Shown: in pieces, positions 53,862 to 61,157 of the stretch
Layout: each line of letters begins with the position of its first letter
How positions within the stretch are numbered: position 1 is the stretch's first letter
Origin: Paenibacillus hemerocallicola
Lineage (GTDB): Bacteria > Bacillota > Bacilli > Paenibacillales > NBRC-103111
Assembly (NCBI RefSeq): GCF_006265175.1
Contig: NZ_VDCQ01000026.1
Span: 47,765-111,764, forward strand
Length of the DNA: 64,000 nt
Direction: 5' to 3'
Position numbers and translations under genes: made by a program
Notes under the pieces: generated by a model
Seen by the model: the letters and a program-made list of their open reading frames with translations, nothing else
Told to the model about the DNA's origin: nothing
The model's database searches: none

Positions 53862-54906
53862 GCCCGGACGATTTCTGATCTGGGCGGTTACCGGCGCCGG
53901 GAAAACGGAGATGATCTTCCCGTTCATCGACCGCGAGCTGCGGCTCGGACGAAAGGTGCTGATAGCGACTCCCCGCAGGGACGTCGTTCTTGAGCTTCAA
54001 CCGCGTCTGAAACGCGCTTTTCCCGATCGAAAGATCGTCACGCTCTATGGGGGCAGCGAGGAACGTTGGGAGCAAGGCGAGCTGACATTGGCCACTACGC
54101 ATCAATTGCTCCGGTATCATAGAAGCTTCGATTTGGTCATCATCGATGAAATCGATGCATTCCCTTATCATAACAATCCTATGTTGCAGTTTGCGGCGGA
54201 ACGCGTGTGTAGACGGTCCGGAGCATACGTTTTGCTGTCGGCCACCCCGCCGGCGAATCTCATACGATTAGCTAATCGGGGTCGACTTGCCCACGTCAAG
54301 GTTCCGGTTCGTTTTCACCGGCACCCGCTTCCGGTTCCGCGTGCGCTGCGAATCAAGGAATTGTCGAAATGGAAAGACAGCTTGCCGGGGAATGTAAGGT
54401 CTGCGCTGAAGCAGTCTATCGACAGAGGGGCTCAGTTGTTCGTTTTCGTGCCGAGAATTCGCGATGTCGAACCGATGGTAAAAACCATACGAGCTCATTT
54501 GTCCGGATATGCCGTTGAAGGAACCTCCTCCCAAGATCCCGAGAGAGCCGACAAGGTGGTTCGGTTTCGGCAAGGCGACATACGGGTTCTGGTGACCACG
54601 ACCATTCTGGAGCGGGGCGTCACGGTTCCCAAAACCGATGTCTTTATTTTGCAAGCCGATTCGGCGACGTTCGATTCCGCAGCTTTGATCCAGATGGCCG
54701 GACGCTCCGGCCGATCCAAGGACGATCCCGCGGGTCGAGTGTTTTTTGCCGCTGCCGCCCTTACAAACTCTCAATCGCGCGCCATTCGACAAATTCGCCA
54801 GATGAATCGGGTCGCCAAACGAAAAGGATACTTAATTGACGGGAAGAAGGTGGAGGGAGAAAAGGCAGCAGCCGATCGCGACAACAGAACAAAAGGAGGG
54901 TTATGA
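53773..54906 (+). CDS. comFA: ComFA C-terminal DEAD-type helicase part (shifted frame)
   Basis: This frame is open from 53773, right after a TAG at 53770, and carries the rest of ComFA. It begins with the expected ComFA segment WSLSPAQTEAV, then Walker A VTGAGKTEM, motif II IIDEIDAFPY (DEID box), motif III LSATPP, and the C-terminal motifs TTTILERGVTV and QMAGRSGRSKDDP. The only start codon near the frame entry is GTG 53815, with GGAGG just 2 nt upstream, which is too close for good initiation and would cut off the WSLSPAQ motif. So the two frames look like one broken or frameshifted gene. The stop overlaps comFC (ATGA). Confidence 0.85.
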   Translation, partial: SPWQWSLSPAQTEAVKTGFAYLTRENGTGKPGRFLIWAVTGAGKTEMIFPFIDRELRLGRKVLIATPRRDVVLELQPRLKRAFPDRKIVTLYGGSEERWEQGELTLATTHQLLRYHRSFDLVIIDEIDAFPYHNNPMLQFAAERVCRRSGAYVLLSATPPANLIRLANRGRLAHVKVPVRFHRHPLPVPRALRIKELSKWKDSLPGNVRSALKQSIDRGAQLFVFVPRIRDVEPMVKTIRAHLSGYAVEGTSSQDPERADKVVRFRQGDIRVLVTTTILERGVTVPKTDVFILQADSATFDSAALIQMAGRSGRSKDDPAGRVFFAAAALTNSQSRAIRQIRQMNRVAKRKGYLIDGKKVEGEKAAADRDNRTKGGL

Positions 54907-55661
54907 TGATCAATCGATTGTGGGAGCGGCTGGTCAGGACCGGCGAATCGTTACTGGGAGCGCCGACGGATCTTTGTGCGTACTGCCGGGCTTCCGTCAA
55001 ACGATATGCGCTCCCGTCACTGGCTCTATGCTCACGCTGTACGAATCAAATTCCATGGATCGAGTCGATCCAATGCCCGCATTGCGGCAGGATGGAGCGA
55101 TGCATGGACTGCACCAGAAGAGGGAGATCCAGCTTAAGCTTCAACCGGAGCGCCGTAAAGTATGACGAGCGGATGAAAGAATGGCTGGCGGCTTATAAAT
55201 ACGGGAGAAACGAGCGGCTGCAAGCACTGCTTTCCTCGATGCTGTTCCAGACCTACAAGCGGTACGAAAACGAGTATGCCCGATCTGGCGCCATTCATTG
55301 GATCACTCCCGTCCCGGTGAGCCGCCAACGGATGGAGGAACGCGGATTCAACCAAGCGGGGCAGCTTGCCGCAGGCTTCGGGGCCCGGGCGAGCATTCCC
55401 GTCGTCCCGCTGCTCGGACGCCGCCGGGATACGGCGAAGCAGAGCTACAAGTCGCGATCGGAACGATTGGACGATTTGAAGGACGCTTTTGCCATTGATG
55501 AAGATGGAATAAAGATGATATTAAAAAAAACGGTGCTGCGGCCGATAAACATAGTAATTATCGATGATGTGTATACAACCGGGAGCACCTTGCATCATTG
55601 CGCCAAGACGATAGCCGAGCATGCGGATGCGAACGTGTACGGGTTGACATGGGCAAGATGA
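54903..55661 (+). CDS. comFC: Competence protein ComFC, phosphoribosyltransferase-like
   Basis: ComFC is needed for DNA uptake and works with ComFA. The 252-residue product has an N-terminal cysteine cluster (CAYC, CSRC, CPHCGRMERCMDC) and a C-terminal phosphoribosyltransferase motif, NIVIIDDVYTTGSTL, with the conserved RGFNQA (here ERGFNQAGQLA). Its ATGA overlap with the upstream frame suggests translational coupling. Enzymatic substrate unknown. Confidence 0.95.
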   Translation: MMINRLWERLVRTGESLLGAPTDLCAYCRASVKRYALPSLALCSRCTNQIPWIESIQCPHCGRMERCMDCTRRGRSSLSFNRSAVKYDERMKEWLAAYKYGRNERLQALLSSMLFQTYKRYENEYARSGAIHWITPVPVSRQRMEERGFNQAGQLAAGFGARASIPVVPLLGRRRDTAKQSYKSRSERLDDLKDAFAIDEDGIKMILKKTVLRPINIVIIDDVYTTGSTLHHCAKTIAEHADANVYGLTWAR

Positions 55662-55725
55662 TTTGGAGCCGCAACGGGTAAGCGGCGCGGACCCGGTTTC
55701 GAATATGGGTAAGGGGTGCTGAGCT

Positions 55726-56145
55726 ATGAATTTGTCGAATTGTCCGCAGTGCGGGAAAGTATACGTGAAGAACAGCTACAACTTGTGCCCGAACTGCTTG
55801 CGGGAGATCGAGGACCAATACCGGAAATGCGTCGACTATTTGCGTAAAAACCGCAGCTGCAACCTTCATGAGTTAAGCGACGGCACGGGAGTTCCGATAA
55901 GGATGATAACCCGGTTTATCCGTGAAGGCCGTATCGCGACAAAGGACGCCCCCAATGTGTTGACGCCCTGCGAATCTTGTGGTGAGCTGATTAAGGAAGG
56001 AACGCTGTGCGCGAACTGCAAGAGCCAATTGGCGAAGGACTTTAGCCATATGCAGGAAGACGAGAAGCGGAAAGCGGAGAGGCAGAACGCCTTGGATTTC
56101 GGCAACACGTACATGAAAGACCGCGACAAGTTCGATAAACGGTAA
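55726..56145 (+). CDS. yvyF: YvyF/TIGR03826 flagellar operon protein
   Basis: A 139-residue protein with two zinc-ribbon-like Cys pairs at the N-terminus (CPQCGKVYVKNSYNLCPNC), a MerR-like helix-turn-helix (TGVPIRMITRFIREGRI), and a second zinc knuckle (CESCGELI, CANC). It precedes flgM as in Bacillus subtilis, where it is the first gene of the late flagellar operon. A regulatory role is suspected but not proven. Confidence 0.9.
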   Translation: MNLSNCPQCGKVYVKNSYNLCPNCLREIEDQYRKCVDYLRKNRSCNLHELSDGTGVPIRMITRFIREGRIATKDAPNVLTPCESCGELIKEGTLCANCKSQLAKDFSHMQEDEKRKAERQNALDFGNTYMKDRDKFDKR

Positions 56146-56152
56146 ATTGGAC

Positions 56153-56180
56153 TAAACAAACGGACGGAGCCGTCCGATAT
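56153..56180 (+). promoter_or_regulatory. Predicted sigma-D (sigma-28) promoter of flgM
   Basis: TAAA (56153-56156), 16-nt spacer, TCCGATAT (56173-56180), one base off GCCGATAT. A short inverted repeat CGGACG/CGTCCG overlaps the spacer and -10. It lies 54 nt before the flgM ATG. Confidence 0.7.
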
Positions 56181-56233
56181 ATGCTATAACAGGCTGTCGG
56201 AACGTAAAGCAAGCGAAAGAGCAGGTGATCTCT

Positions 56234-56497
56234 ATGAAAATCAACGGCATAAACCGCGTCGGCGGAATGAATCCTTATGCAAGGCAAGAAGCGAAGCAGG
56301 CCGAGCTGAAAGGCAAACGGGAGAAGCAGAAGGACGAAGTGCAAATTTCCGCGCAAGCGCAAGAGCTGCACGGCGCTCAAGGAACCTCCGAGCTGCGCAG
56401 CCAAAAGGTGCAGGAGCTGAAGCATTCGGTCTCTACGGGCACTTACCACGTGGAGTCGGGGCAAATCGCGGAGAAGCTGTTTCCGTATATCAAATAA
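56234..56497 (+). CDS. flgM: Anti-sigma-D factor FlgM
   Basis: FlgM holds sigma-D inactive until hook completion. The 87-residue product starts MKINGINRVGGMNPY, with a charged, disordered N-terminal half and a C-terminal helix region (VQELKHSVSTGTYHVESGQIAEKLF cut here to GTYHVESGQIAEKL), which is the sigma-binding family signature. The start ATG 56234 has AGGTGATC just upstream; GTG 56225 is possible. Confidence 0.95.
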   Translation: MKINGINRVGGMNPYARQEAKQAELKGKREKQKDEVQISAQAQELHGAQGTSELRSQKVQELKHSVSTGTYHVESGQIAEKLFPYIK

Positions 56498-56522
56498 TCG
56501 GGGGAGCGGGTGAACGGAAGCG

Positions 56523-57014
56523 ATGGAAGCGATAGTGCGTACGCTGGATCAACAGATTGAAGTTCACCGTATCCTGCTCGAGTTAAGCGAACATAAACGG
56601 AAAGCGATCGTCGGCAATGAAGTGGAACGGCTGATGCAATTGACGCAAAAAGAAGTGAAGCTGATCCGGCTGGTGGACCAATTCGAATCGGAGCGCGCGG
56701 AAACGGTGCAAGCGTATATGCGTTCCAGAAATATGTATGTGACGGGCGCCATTACGATTAACACGCTGAGCAAAATCGCGGTCAAATTGGAAGAGAAGCA
56801 AGCGCTGTCGGAACGGCGGAGCGAGCTGCTGCGCCTGATCGAGGAGCTGAAGCAAGCGAACGAGTTGAACCGTCAGTTGATCCAGCAGTCTCTGGCCTTC
56901 ATCGATTTTTCGATCGACGTGATTGCGGGGCCGCCGGAACAAGACGCGGTGTACCATCATCCGCAGCACGATCAGCAGACGTACCAGCGCAGTTATTTTG
57001 ACCGGAAAGCTTGA
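56523..57014 (+). CDS. flgN: Flagellar export chaperone FlgN
   Basis: A cytoplasmic chaperone for FlgK and FlgL. The 163-residue product is almost entirely helical, with the heptad-like pattern of FlgN and no membrane segment; its position between flgM and flgK matches the Bacillus subtilis gene yvyG. The start is ATG 56523, after GGGGGAGCGGG. Confidence 0.9.
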   Translation: MEAIVRTLDQQIEVHRILLELSEHKRKAIVGNEVERLMQLTQKEVKLIRLVDQFESERAETVQAYMRSRNMYVTGAITINTLSKIAVKLEEKQALSERRSELLRLIEELKQANELNRQLIQQSLAFIDFSIDVIAGPPEQDAVYHHPQHDQQTYQRSYFDRKA

Positions 57015-57062
57015 TGGTAAAAGACGCTCACAAGGAACGAATTCGGAAAGAAGGATACGACC

Positions 57063-58598
57063 ATGAGATCGACATTCGGCGGCCTCGAAATAGCGAAGCG
57101 GAGTTTGTTCACCCACCAAGCTGCGCTAACGACTACGGGCCATAACATATCCAACACGAATACGGCGGGATACACGAGACAGACGGTAAAGTTCGTAGCC
57201 GCGCGGCCGATGGAAGCCGTCGGCATGCAGCGGTCCAACCTCCCGGGACAATCCGGGCAAGGCGTCGAGTTTTCGGGAATCGAACGGATTCGCGAGCAGT
57301 TTCTGGACGATCAATTCATTAACGAGCAAAAGTCGCTGGGCGAGTGGACGATTCGCAGCGATACGCTTGAGAAGCTGGAGAAGGTGATCAACGAGCCTTC
57401 CGACACGGGGATCCGTCAGACGATAGAGGGGTTCTGGAACGCCTGGCAGGAGCTGACCAAAAATCCCGACAGCATGACGAACCGCGTGCTCGTGAAGGAA
57501 CGCACGATCGCGATGACGGATGCGCTCAACGATACGGCTACGAAGCTGAACGATTTGTCGAAGGATTTGACGGAGAACGTCGGAGTCAAAGCTCAGCAAA
57601 TCGACACGATTCTCGGCCAGGTCGCCCGGCTGAATAACGAGATTTTCCGGGTGGAGGGTCTCGGAAACGATGCGAACGATCTGAGGGACCAACGCGACTT
57701 GCTCGTGGACGACCTCTCCAAAATGATTAATATATCCGTAACTGAACAGACGTCGGGCTATAACATTACGATGGGAAATGCTTCGCTTGTAGAGGGAAAT
57801 ACGAAGCAGGTGGAAGTGACCCCGGCCTATTTGGAAGCGGCTTTTAACGGAAATATGCAGACAGGCGAAGTATACGGCATGATCCTGTCGAGGGATTCCA
57901 TCGTGAAGTCCTATGTGGATGAGTTGAACACGATGGTCAAATCGATGGTCAACGGTCAGGTCGAGATTACGTTGCCGGCCAATACGATGCTGCCGACAGG
58001 AGTTACGCTTACCGCAACCGACGGCACTACGGTCACTGGAACTTTGACGGCGGAGAAGACGGTGCGGGTAAACGGTTTGAACGGTTTGCATCAGCTCGGA
58101 TACGATATGAATGGCAATCCGGGCGCTCCGTTTTTCCAGATGACGACTGGCAGTGAGGCGGCTACGCTCAAGCTAAACCAGAGCATACTGGATGACGTAT
58201 TTACGATTGCCGCAGCCAACCGTACGTATGTGGACGAAGAAGGAAATACGAAGGTCGTTCAAGGGAGCAACGAGCTGGCATTGCTGGTCGCGGGATTAAG
58301 AAACAAAAAACTCGAATATACGTCCGGACAGACCGGGACGGTTGACGATTTCTTCCGATCCATCATTACGAAGCTCGGGATCGAGGGACAGGAAGCGCAT
58401 CGTCAGATGGCCAATCAGCAAGTTTTGGTCGAGCATGTGCAATCCAGAAGACAATCGGTCAGCGGCGTGTCGTTGGACGAGGAAATGGCCAATATGATCA
58501 AGTACCAGCACGCATACAATGCGGCTGCTCGCGCTATGACCACCTATGATGAGATGCTCGATAAAGTCATTAATGGAATGGGCGTCGTCGGCAGGTAA
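57063..58598 (+). CDS. flgK: Flagellar hook-associated protein FlgK (HAP1)
   Basis: FlgK forms the first hook-filament junction ring. The 511-residue product starts MRSTFGGLEIAKRSLFTHQA with the rod-like motif GHNISNTNTAGYTRQ, and ends with the coiled segment SLDEEMANMIKYQHAYNAAA. Size fits FlgK of Bacillales. It is coupled to flgN (48 nt) and flgL (33 nt). Confidence 0.97.
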   Translation: MRSTFGGLEIAKRSLFTHQAALTTTGHNISNTNTAGYTRQTVKFVAARPMEAVGMQRSNLPGQSGQGVEFSGIERIREQFLDDQFINEQKSLGEWTIRSDTLEKLEKVINEPSDTGIRQTIEGFWNAWQELTKNPDSMTNRVLVKERTIAMTDALNDTATKLNDLSKDLTENVGVKAQQIDTILGQVARLNNEIFRVEGLGNDANDLRDQRDLLVDDLSKMINISVTEQTSGYNITMGNASLVEGNTKQVEVTPAYLEAAFNGNMQTGEVYGMILSRDSIVKSYVDELNTMVKSMVNGQVEITLPANTMLPTGVTLTATDGTTVTGTLTAEKTVRVNGLNGLHQLGYDMNGNPGAPFFQMTTGSEAATLKLNQSILDDVFTIAAANRTYVDEEGNTKVVQGSNELALLVAGLRNKKLEYTSGQTGTVDDFFRSIITKLGIEGQEAHRQMANQQVLVEHVQSRRQSVSGVSLDEEMANMIKYQHAYNAAARAMTTYDEMLDKVINGMGVVGR

Positions 58599-58631
58599 TC
58601 CGACAAGCCGATCCGCGGAGGGTGAAACGTT

Positions 58632-59525
58632 TTGAACCGAGTGACGCAAGGCATGATGAATTCGCAGCTGCTGCTCAACCTGAACAACAATTTGAATCGG
58701 ATGAACAATTTGCAAAACCAGCTGGCCACGGGAAAAAGGATCAACAAGCCTTCCGACGATCCCGTCGGCATCAGCTTCGCTATGCGATATCGAAGCGAGC
58801 TCGGAGCGACCGACCAATTCCAAAGCAACGTTGATGCGGGATTATCCTGGCTCGATTTTACAGATACGATGATGAATCAACTGGGCAACGTCATGCAGCG
58901 CGTCCGCGAGCTTGCCGTTCAAGGGGCCAACGGCACCAATGACGACAACGCGATGACGGCGCTGAGCCAAGAAGTGAGCCAGTTGAAAAATCAGGTATTG
59001 GATATCGCGAACAGCGAGTTTAACGGGAAGTTTGTGTTCAACGGGCAAAAGACCGATCAGACGCCTTATCCGGACGCGCAAAATTTGCTGGTCGATACGG
59101 ACCAAGGGGTTATCCATTACGAGATCGGGGCCGGAGTCAAGCTGGGCATAAACGTAACCGGAACGCAAGTATTCGGCGAACCGGATTCCGAGGATAACTT
59201 GTTCAAGCTGTTCGACGAATTCGCCGGCTACTTGTCCGAGAGCAAATATACCGACATCTCCACAATGATCGGAAAGCTGGAGACCCGGCTGGACAAAGTG
59301 CTGCAAATCCGTTCGGACATCGGCGCGAAGACGAACCGTATCGAATTGGCTAAGGGACGTTTGGACGATATGAGCATCAACTTGCAGACGCTGCAGTCCA
59401 AGACGGAAGATGCCGATATCGCGGAAGTGATCACGAACCTGAAGACGGACGAGAACGTTTACCAGGCATCGCTTGCGGCCGGATCGAAGTTGATTCGACC
59501 GAGCCTCGTAGACTTCCTGAAGTAG
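58632..59525 (+). CDS. flgL: Flagellar hook-associated protein FlgL (HAP3)
   Basis: FlgL is the second junction protein, a flagellin homologue. The 297-residue product has the N-terminal flagellin-like helix (NRVTQGMMNSQLLLNLNNN) and a C-terminal helix (ADIAEVITNLKTDENVYQA). The start is TTG 58632, with GGAGGGTGA 6 nt upstream. Confidence 0.97.
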   Translation: MNRVTQGMMNSQLLLNLNNNLNRMNNLQNQLATGKRINKPSDDPVGISFAMRYRSELGATDQFQSNVDAGLSWLDFTDTMMNQLGNVMQRVRELAVQGANGTNDDNAMTALSQEVSQLKNQVLDIANSEFNGKFVFNGQKTDQTPYPDAQNLLVDTDQGVIHYEIGAGVKLGINVTGTQVFGEPDSEDNLFKLFDEFAGYLSESKYTDISTMIGKLETRLDKVLQIRSDIGAKTNRIELAKGRLDDMSINLQTLQSKTEDADIAEVITNLKTDENVYQASLAAGSKLIRPSLVDFLK

Positions 59526-59540
59526 GAAGGAGCAGGCTCG

Positions 59541-60107
59541 ATGGATTTGCCCAGAATTCATTATAGGCTTCAGCACGCCAAGCTGCATATCGACGCCGAT
59601 TTGGGGAAATACGACATTCAGCAGCCGAGGCCGACTTTCGAAATGAAGCGGATCGACCCGAAGCTGGACATTCAGCAGCCGCGCGGAGATTTGCAGATCG
59701 ATTCCAGCAAGGCACGGGATGCCCTCGGACAAGGCGGCAATCTGGAAATGATGCATCGGATTTATTCGTCCGCCCGTAACGTCGCCATGGACGGGATCGC
59801 CCGTATCGTGGAGAACGGCAATAGGCTGGCGGCGATCCACTTGGGCGGCAACCCGATCGCGGACAATGCGCAGGCTAACCTTACCGGCTTTCCGGAGATG
59901 GATTATGCGGGACCCACTTCGTTCGATAATGTAGATATTACGTACACGGCGCGTAAAGCTCAGATCGAGGTTACGCCGGGACGAATCGAATTCAATACGA
60001 AGGTGAACAATCCGATCGTGGAATACCGTAGGGGCAAGATGGAAATTTATATGAAGCAGTATCCGAACGTCGAGATGATTCCGCCCCAGATCGATATGAA
60101 AGTATAG
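59541..60107 (+). CDS. DUF6470 family protein (YviE-like)
   Basis: A 188-residue protein without membrane segment, beginning MDLPRIHYRLQHAKLHIDAD, with a short internal repeat (KYDIQQPRPTFE and KLDIQQPRGDLQ). It lies between flgL and fliW, where yviE lies in Bacillus subtilis. The product belongs to the DUF6470 type; no function is known. It ends directly before the fliW leader hairpin. Confidence 0.85.
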   Translation: MDLPRIHYRLQHAKLHIDADLGKYDIQQPRPTFEMKRIDPKLDIQQPRGDLQIDSSKARDALGQGGNLEMMHRIYSSARNVAMDGIARIVENGNRLAAIHLGGNPIADNAQANLTGFPEMDYAGPTSFDNVDITYTARKAQIEVTPGRIEFNTKVNNPIVEYRRGKMEIYMKQYPNVEMIPPQIDMKV

Positions 60108-60168
60108 TAGCTATAGTCGTCGGGCCATTGCGCTAGGATGTCGCAGGAAGCCCAAGCGTCTATAGCTA
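60108..60168 (+). ncRNA. Structured leader upstream of fliW, candidate CsrA-binding hairpin
   Basis: The outer stem TAGCTATAG/CTATAGCTA (60108-60116, 60160-60168) encloses GGGC/GCCC (60122-60125, 60150-60153) and TGCG/CGCA (60129-60132, 60142-60145). The apical loop CTAGGATGT carries AGGATGT, close to the CsrA consensus ACARGGAUGU. It is followed by TTTGTATTTC and could also terminate weakly. Confidence 0.5.
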
Positions 60169-60238
60169 TTTGTATTTCGGACGCTTTTTCGGTATTGTTC
60201 GAGTCAAGAAGATTTTATGGAAACGGAGTGGTTTCGAC

Positions 60239-60709
60239 ATGATATTGAGGACAAGAGACTTCGGCGAGATCGAGGCGCAGGAGCAGGACATTTACCGGTT
60301 CGCCGGAGGCATTCCCGGATTCGAGGATCGAACGGCGTTTATTATGCTGCAGGCCGGGGAGGGCAGCTCGTTTTACTACTTGCAATCCGTAGAAGAGGAG
60401 GCGCTGTCGTTCGTTTTGACCGACCCGTTCTTTTTCTTTCCTGACTATGAAGTGGAGCTATCGGATTCGGTCAAGGAAGAACTGGAAATCGGGGATCGCG
60501 CCGAAGTAGTCGTGCTCGCCGTCGTTTCCGTGCGCGAGCGTATCGCGGACGCGACGGTGAATTTGCTCGCTCCCGTAGTGTTCAACAAAAGCAAGCGGAG
60601 CGGCAAGCAGATCATTCTGGCAGGCTCTAAATACAGTACAAAGCATCGGCTAATGCCGGAGACGGAGGCCGCCGGTTCCACCGCTGCAGCCTTGAGCGAG
60701 GAGGGGTGA
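60239..60709 (+). CDS. fliW: Flagellar assembly factor FliW
   Basis: FliW binds flagellin and antagonises CsrA, so that flagellin synthesis follows export. The 156-residue product starts [20 protein letters not shown], with the family segment [17 protein letters not shown] and a beta-barrel core ending [20 protein letters not shown]. The start ATG 60239 was chosen by family N-terminus and a GGAGTGG SD; the open frame to 60170 is not family-like and runs over a structured leader. Confidence 0.96.
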   Translation: MILRTRDFGEIEAQEQDIYRFAGGIPGFEDRTAFIMLQAGEGSSFYYLQSVEEEALSFVLTDPFFFFPDYEVELSDSVKEELEIGDRAEVVVLAVVSVRERIADATVNLLAPVVFNKSKRSGKQIILAGSKYSTKHRLMPETEAAGSTAAALSEEG

Positions 60710-60713
60710 GCTT

Positions 60714-60944
60714 ATGCTTGTATTGACGAGAAAAAAGGGCGAATCGATCATGATCGGCGATTCCATAGAGCTGGTAGTGATCGGAGTAGAAGGAGATTTG
60801 GTGAAGCTGGGCATTCGCGCGCCGAAATCTGTCGAAGTGTACCGGAAAGAATTATACGATTCGATCCAATCGTCCAATAAAGAAGCGACGGAGCGCACCG
60901 TTTTGGCACAGGATTTATCCGCATTCTTTAGAAAAGAAAAGTAA
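60714..60944 (+). CDS. csrA: Carbon storage / translational regulator CsrA
   Basis: CsrA binds GGA hairpins and represses flagellin translation until FliW removes it. The 76-residue product starts [20 protein letters not shown] and has the conserved RNA-binding R-x-P-K-x-[IV] region (here [14 protein letters not shown]). It is coupled to fliW by 4 nt, as in Bacillus subtilis. The expected flagellin target lies 168 nt downstream. Confidence 0.97.
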   Translation: MLVLTRKKGESIMIGDSIELVVIGVEGDLVKLGIRAPKSVEVYRKELYDSIQSSNKEATERTVLAQDLSAFFRKEK

Positions 60945-60966
60945 ATAGCCGTAATGTAGAGATATA

Positions 60967-61002
60967 GGCGGTTTTTGGTCGGGAAATGGCCGAAAACCGC
61001 CT
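60967..61002 (+). terminator. Probable terminator after csrA
   Basis: GGCGGTTTTTGG / CCGAAAACCGCC (one mismatch) followed only by TTAAG. The T-run is short. Confidence 0.5.
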
Positions 61003-61033
61003 TAAGCTATCTGCAGCGCTCAAAATTTGCTCT

Positions 61034-61060
61034 TATATTTTTCTCGCGAAATTTCGATAT
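61034..61060 (+). promoter_or_regulatory. Predicted sigma-D promoter of the flagellin gene
   Basis: TATA (61034-61037, TAAA-like), 15-nt spacer, TTCGATAT (61053-61060, six of eight to GCCGATAT). The leader would be about 90 nt. Confidence 0.55.
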
Positions 61061-61076
61061 ATGTAGTAGGACTTTT

Positions 61077-61148
61077 CTATCGGGACCGGCCGGCCTGATA
61101 GAAATGCCTGACCCACAAGGATGTGGGAATTAGTTACTTCAGGGAGGA
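61077..61148 (+). promoter_or_regulatory. Flagellin leader with CsrA-binding hairpin and overlapping SD
   Basis: CCCACA-AGGA-TGTGGG (61112-61127) puts AGGA in the loop of a 6-bp stem and contains ACAAGGATGT, an exact fit to the CsrA core consensus ACARGGAUGU. A second site is the SD AGGGAGGA (61141-61148). A further CTATC/GATAG stem (61077-61081, 61097-61101) lies upstream. The two-site layout matches hag of Bacillus subtilis. Confidence 0.8.
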
Positions 61149-61157
61149 AGAAAAGGC

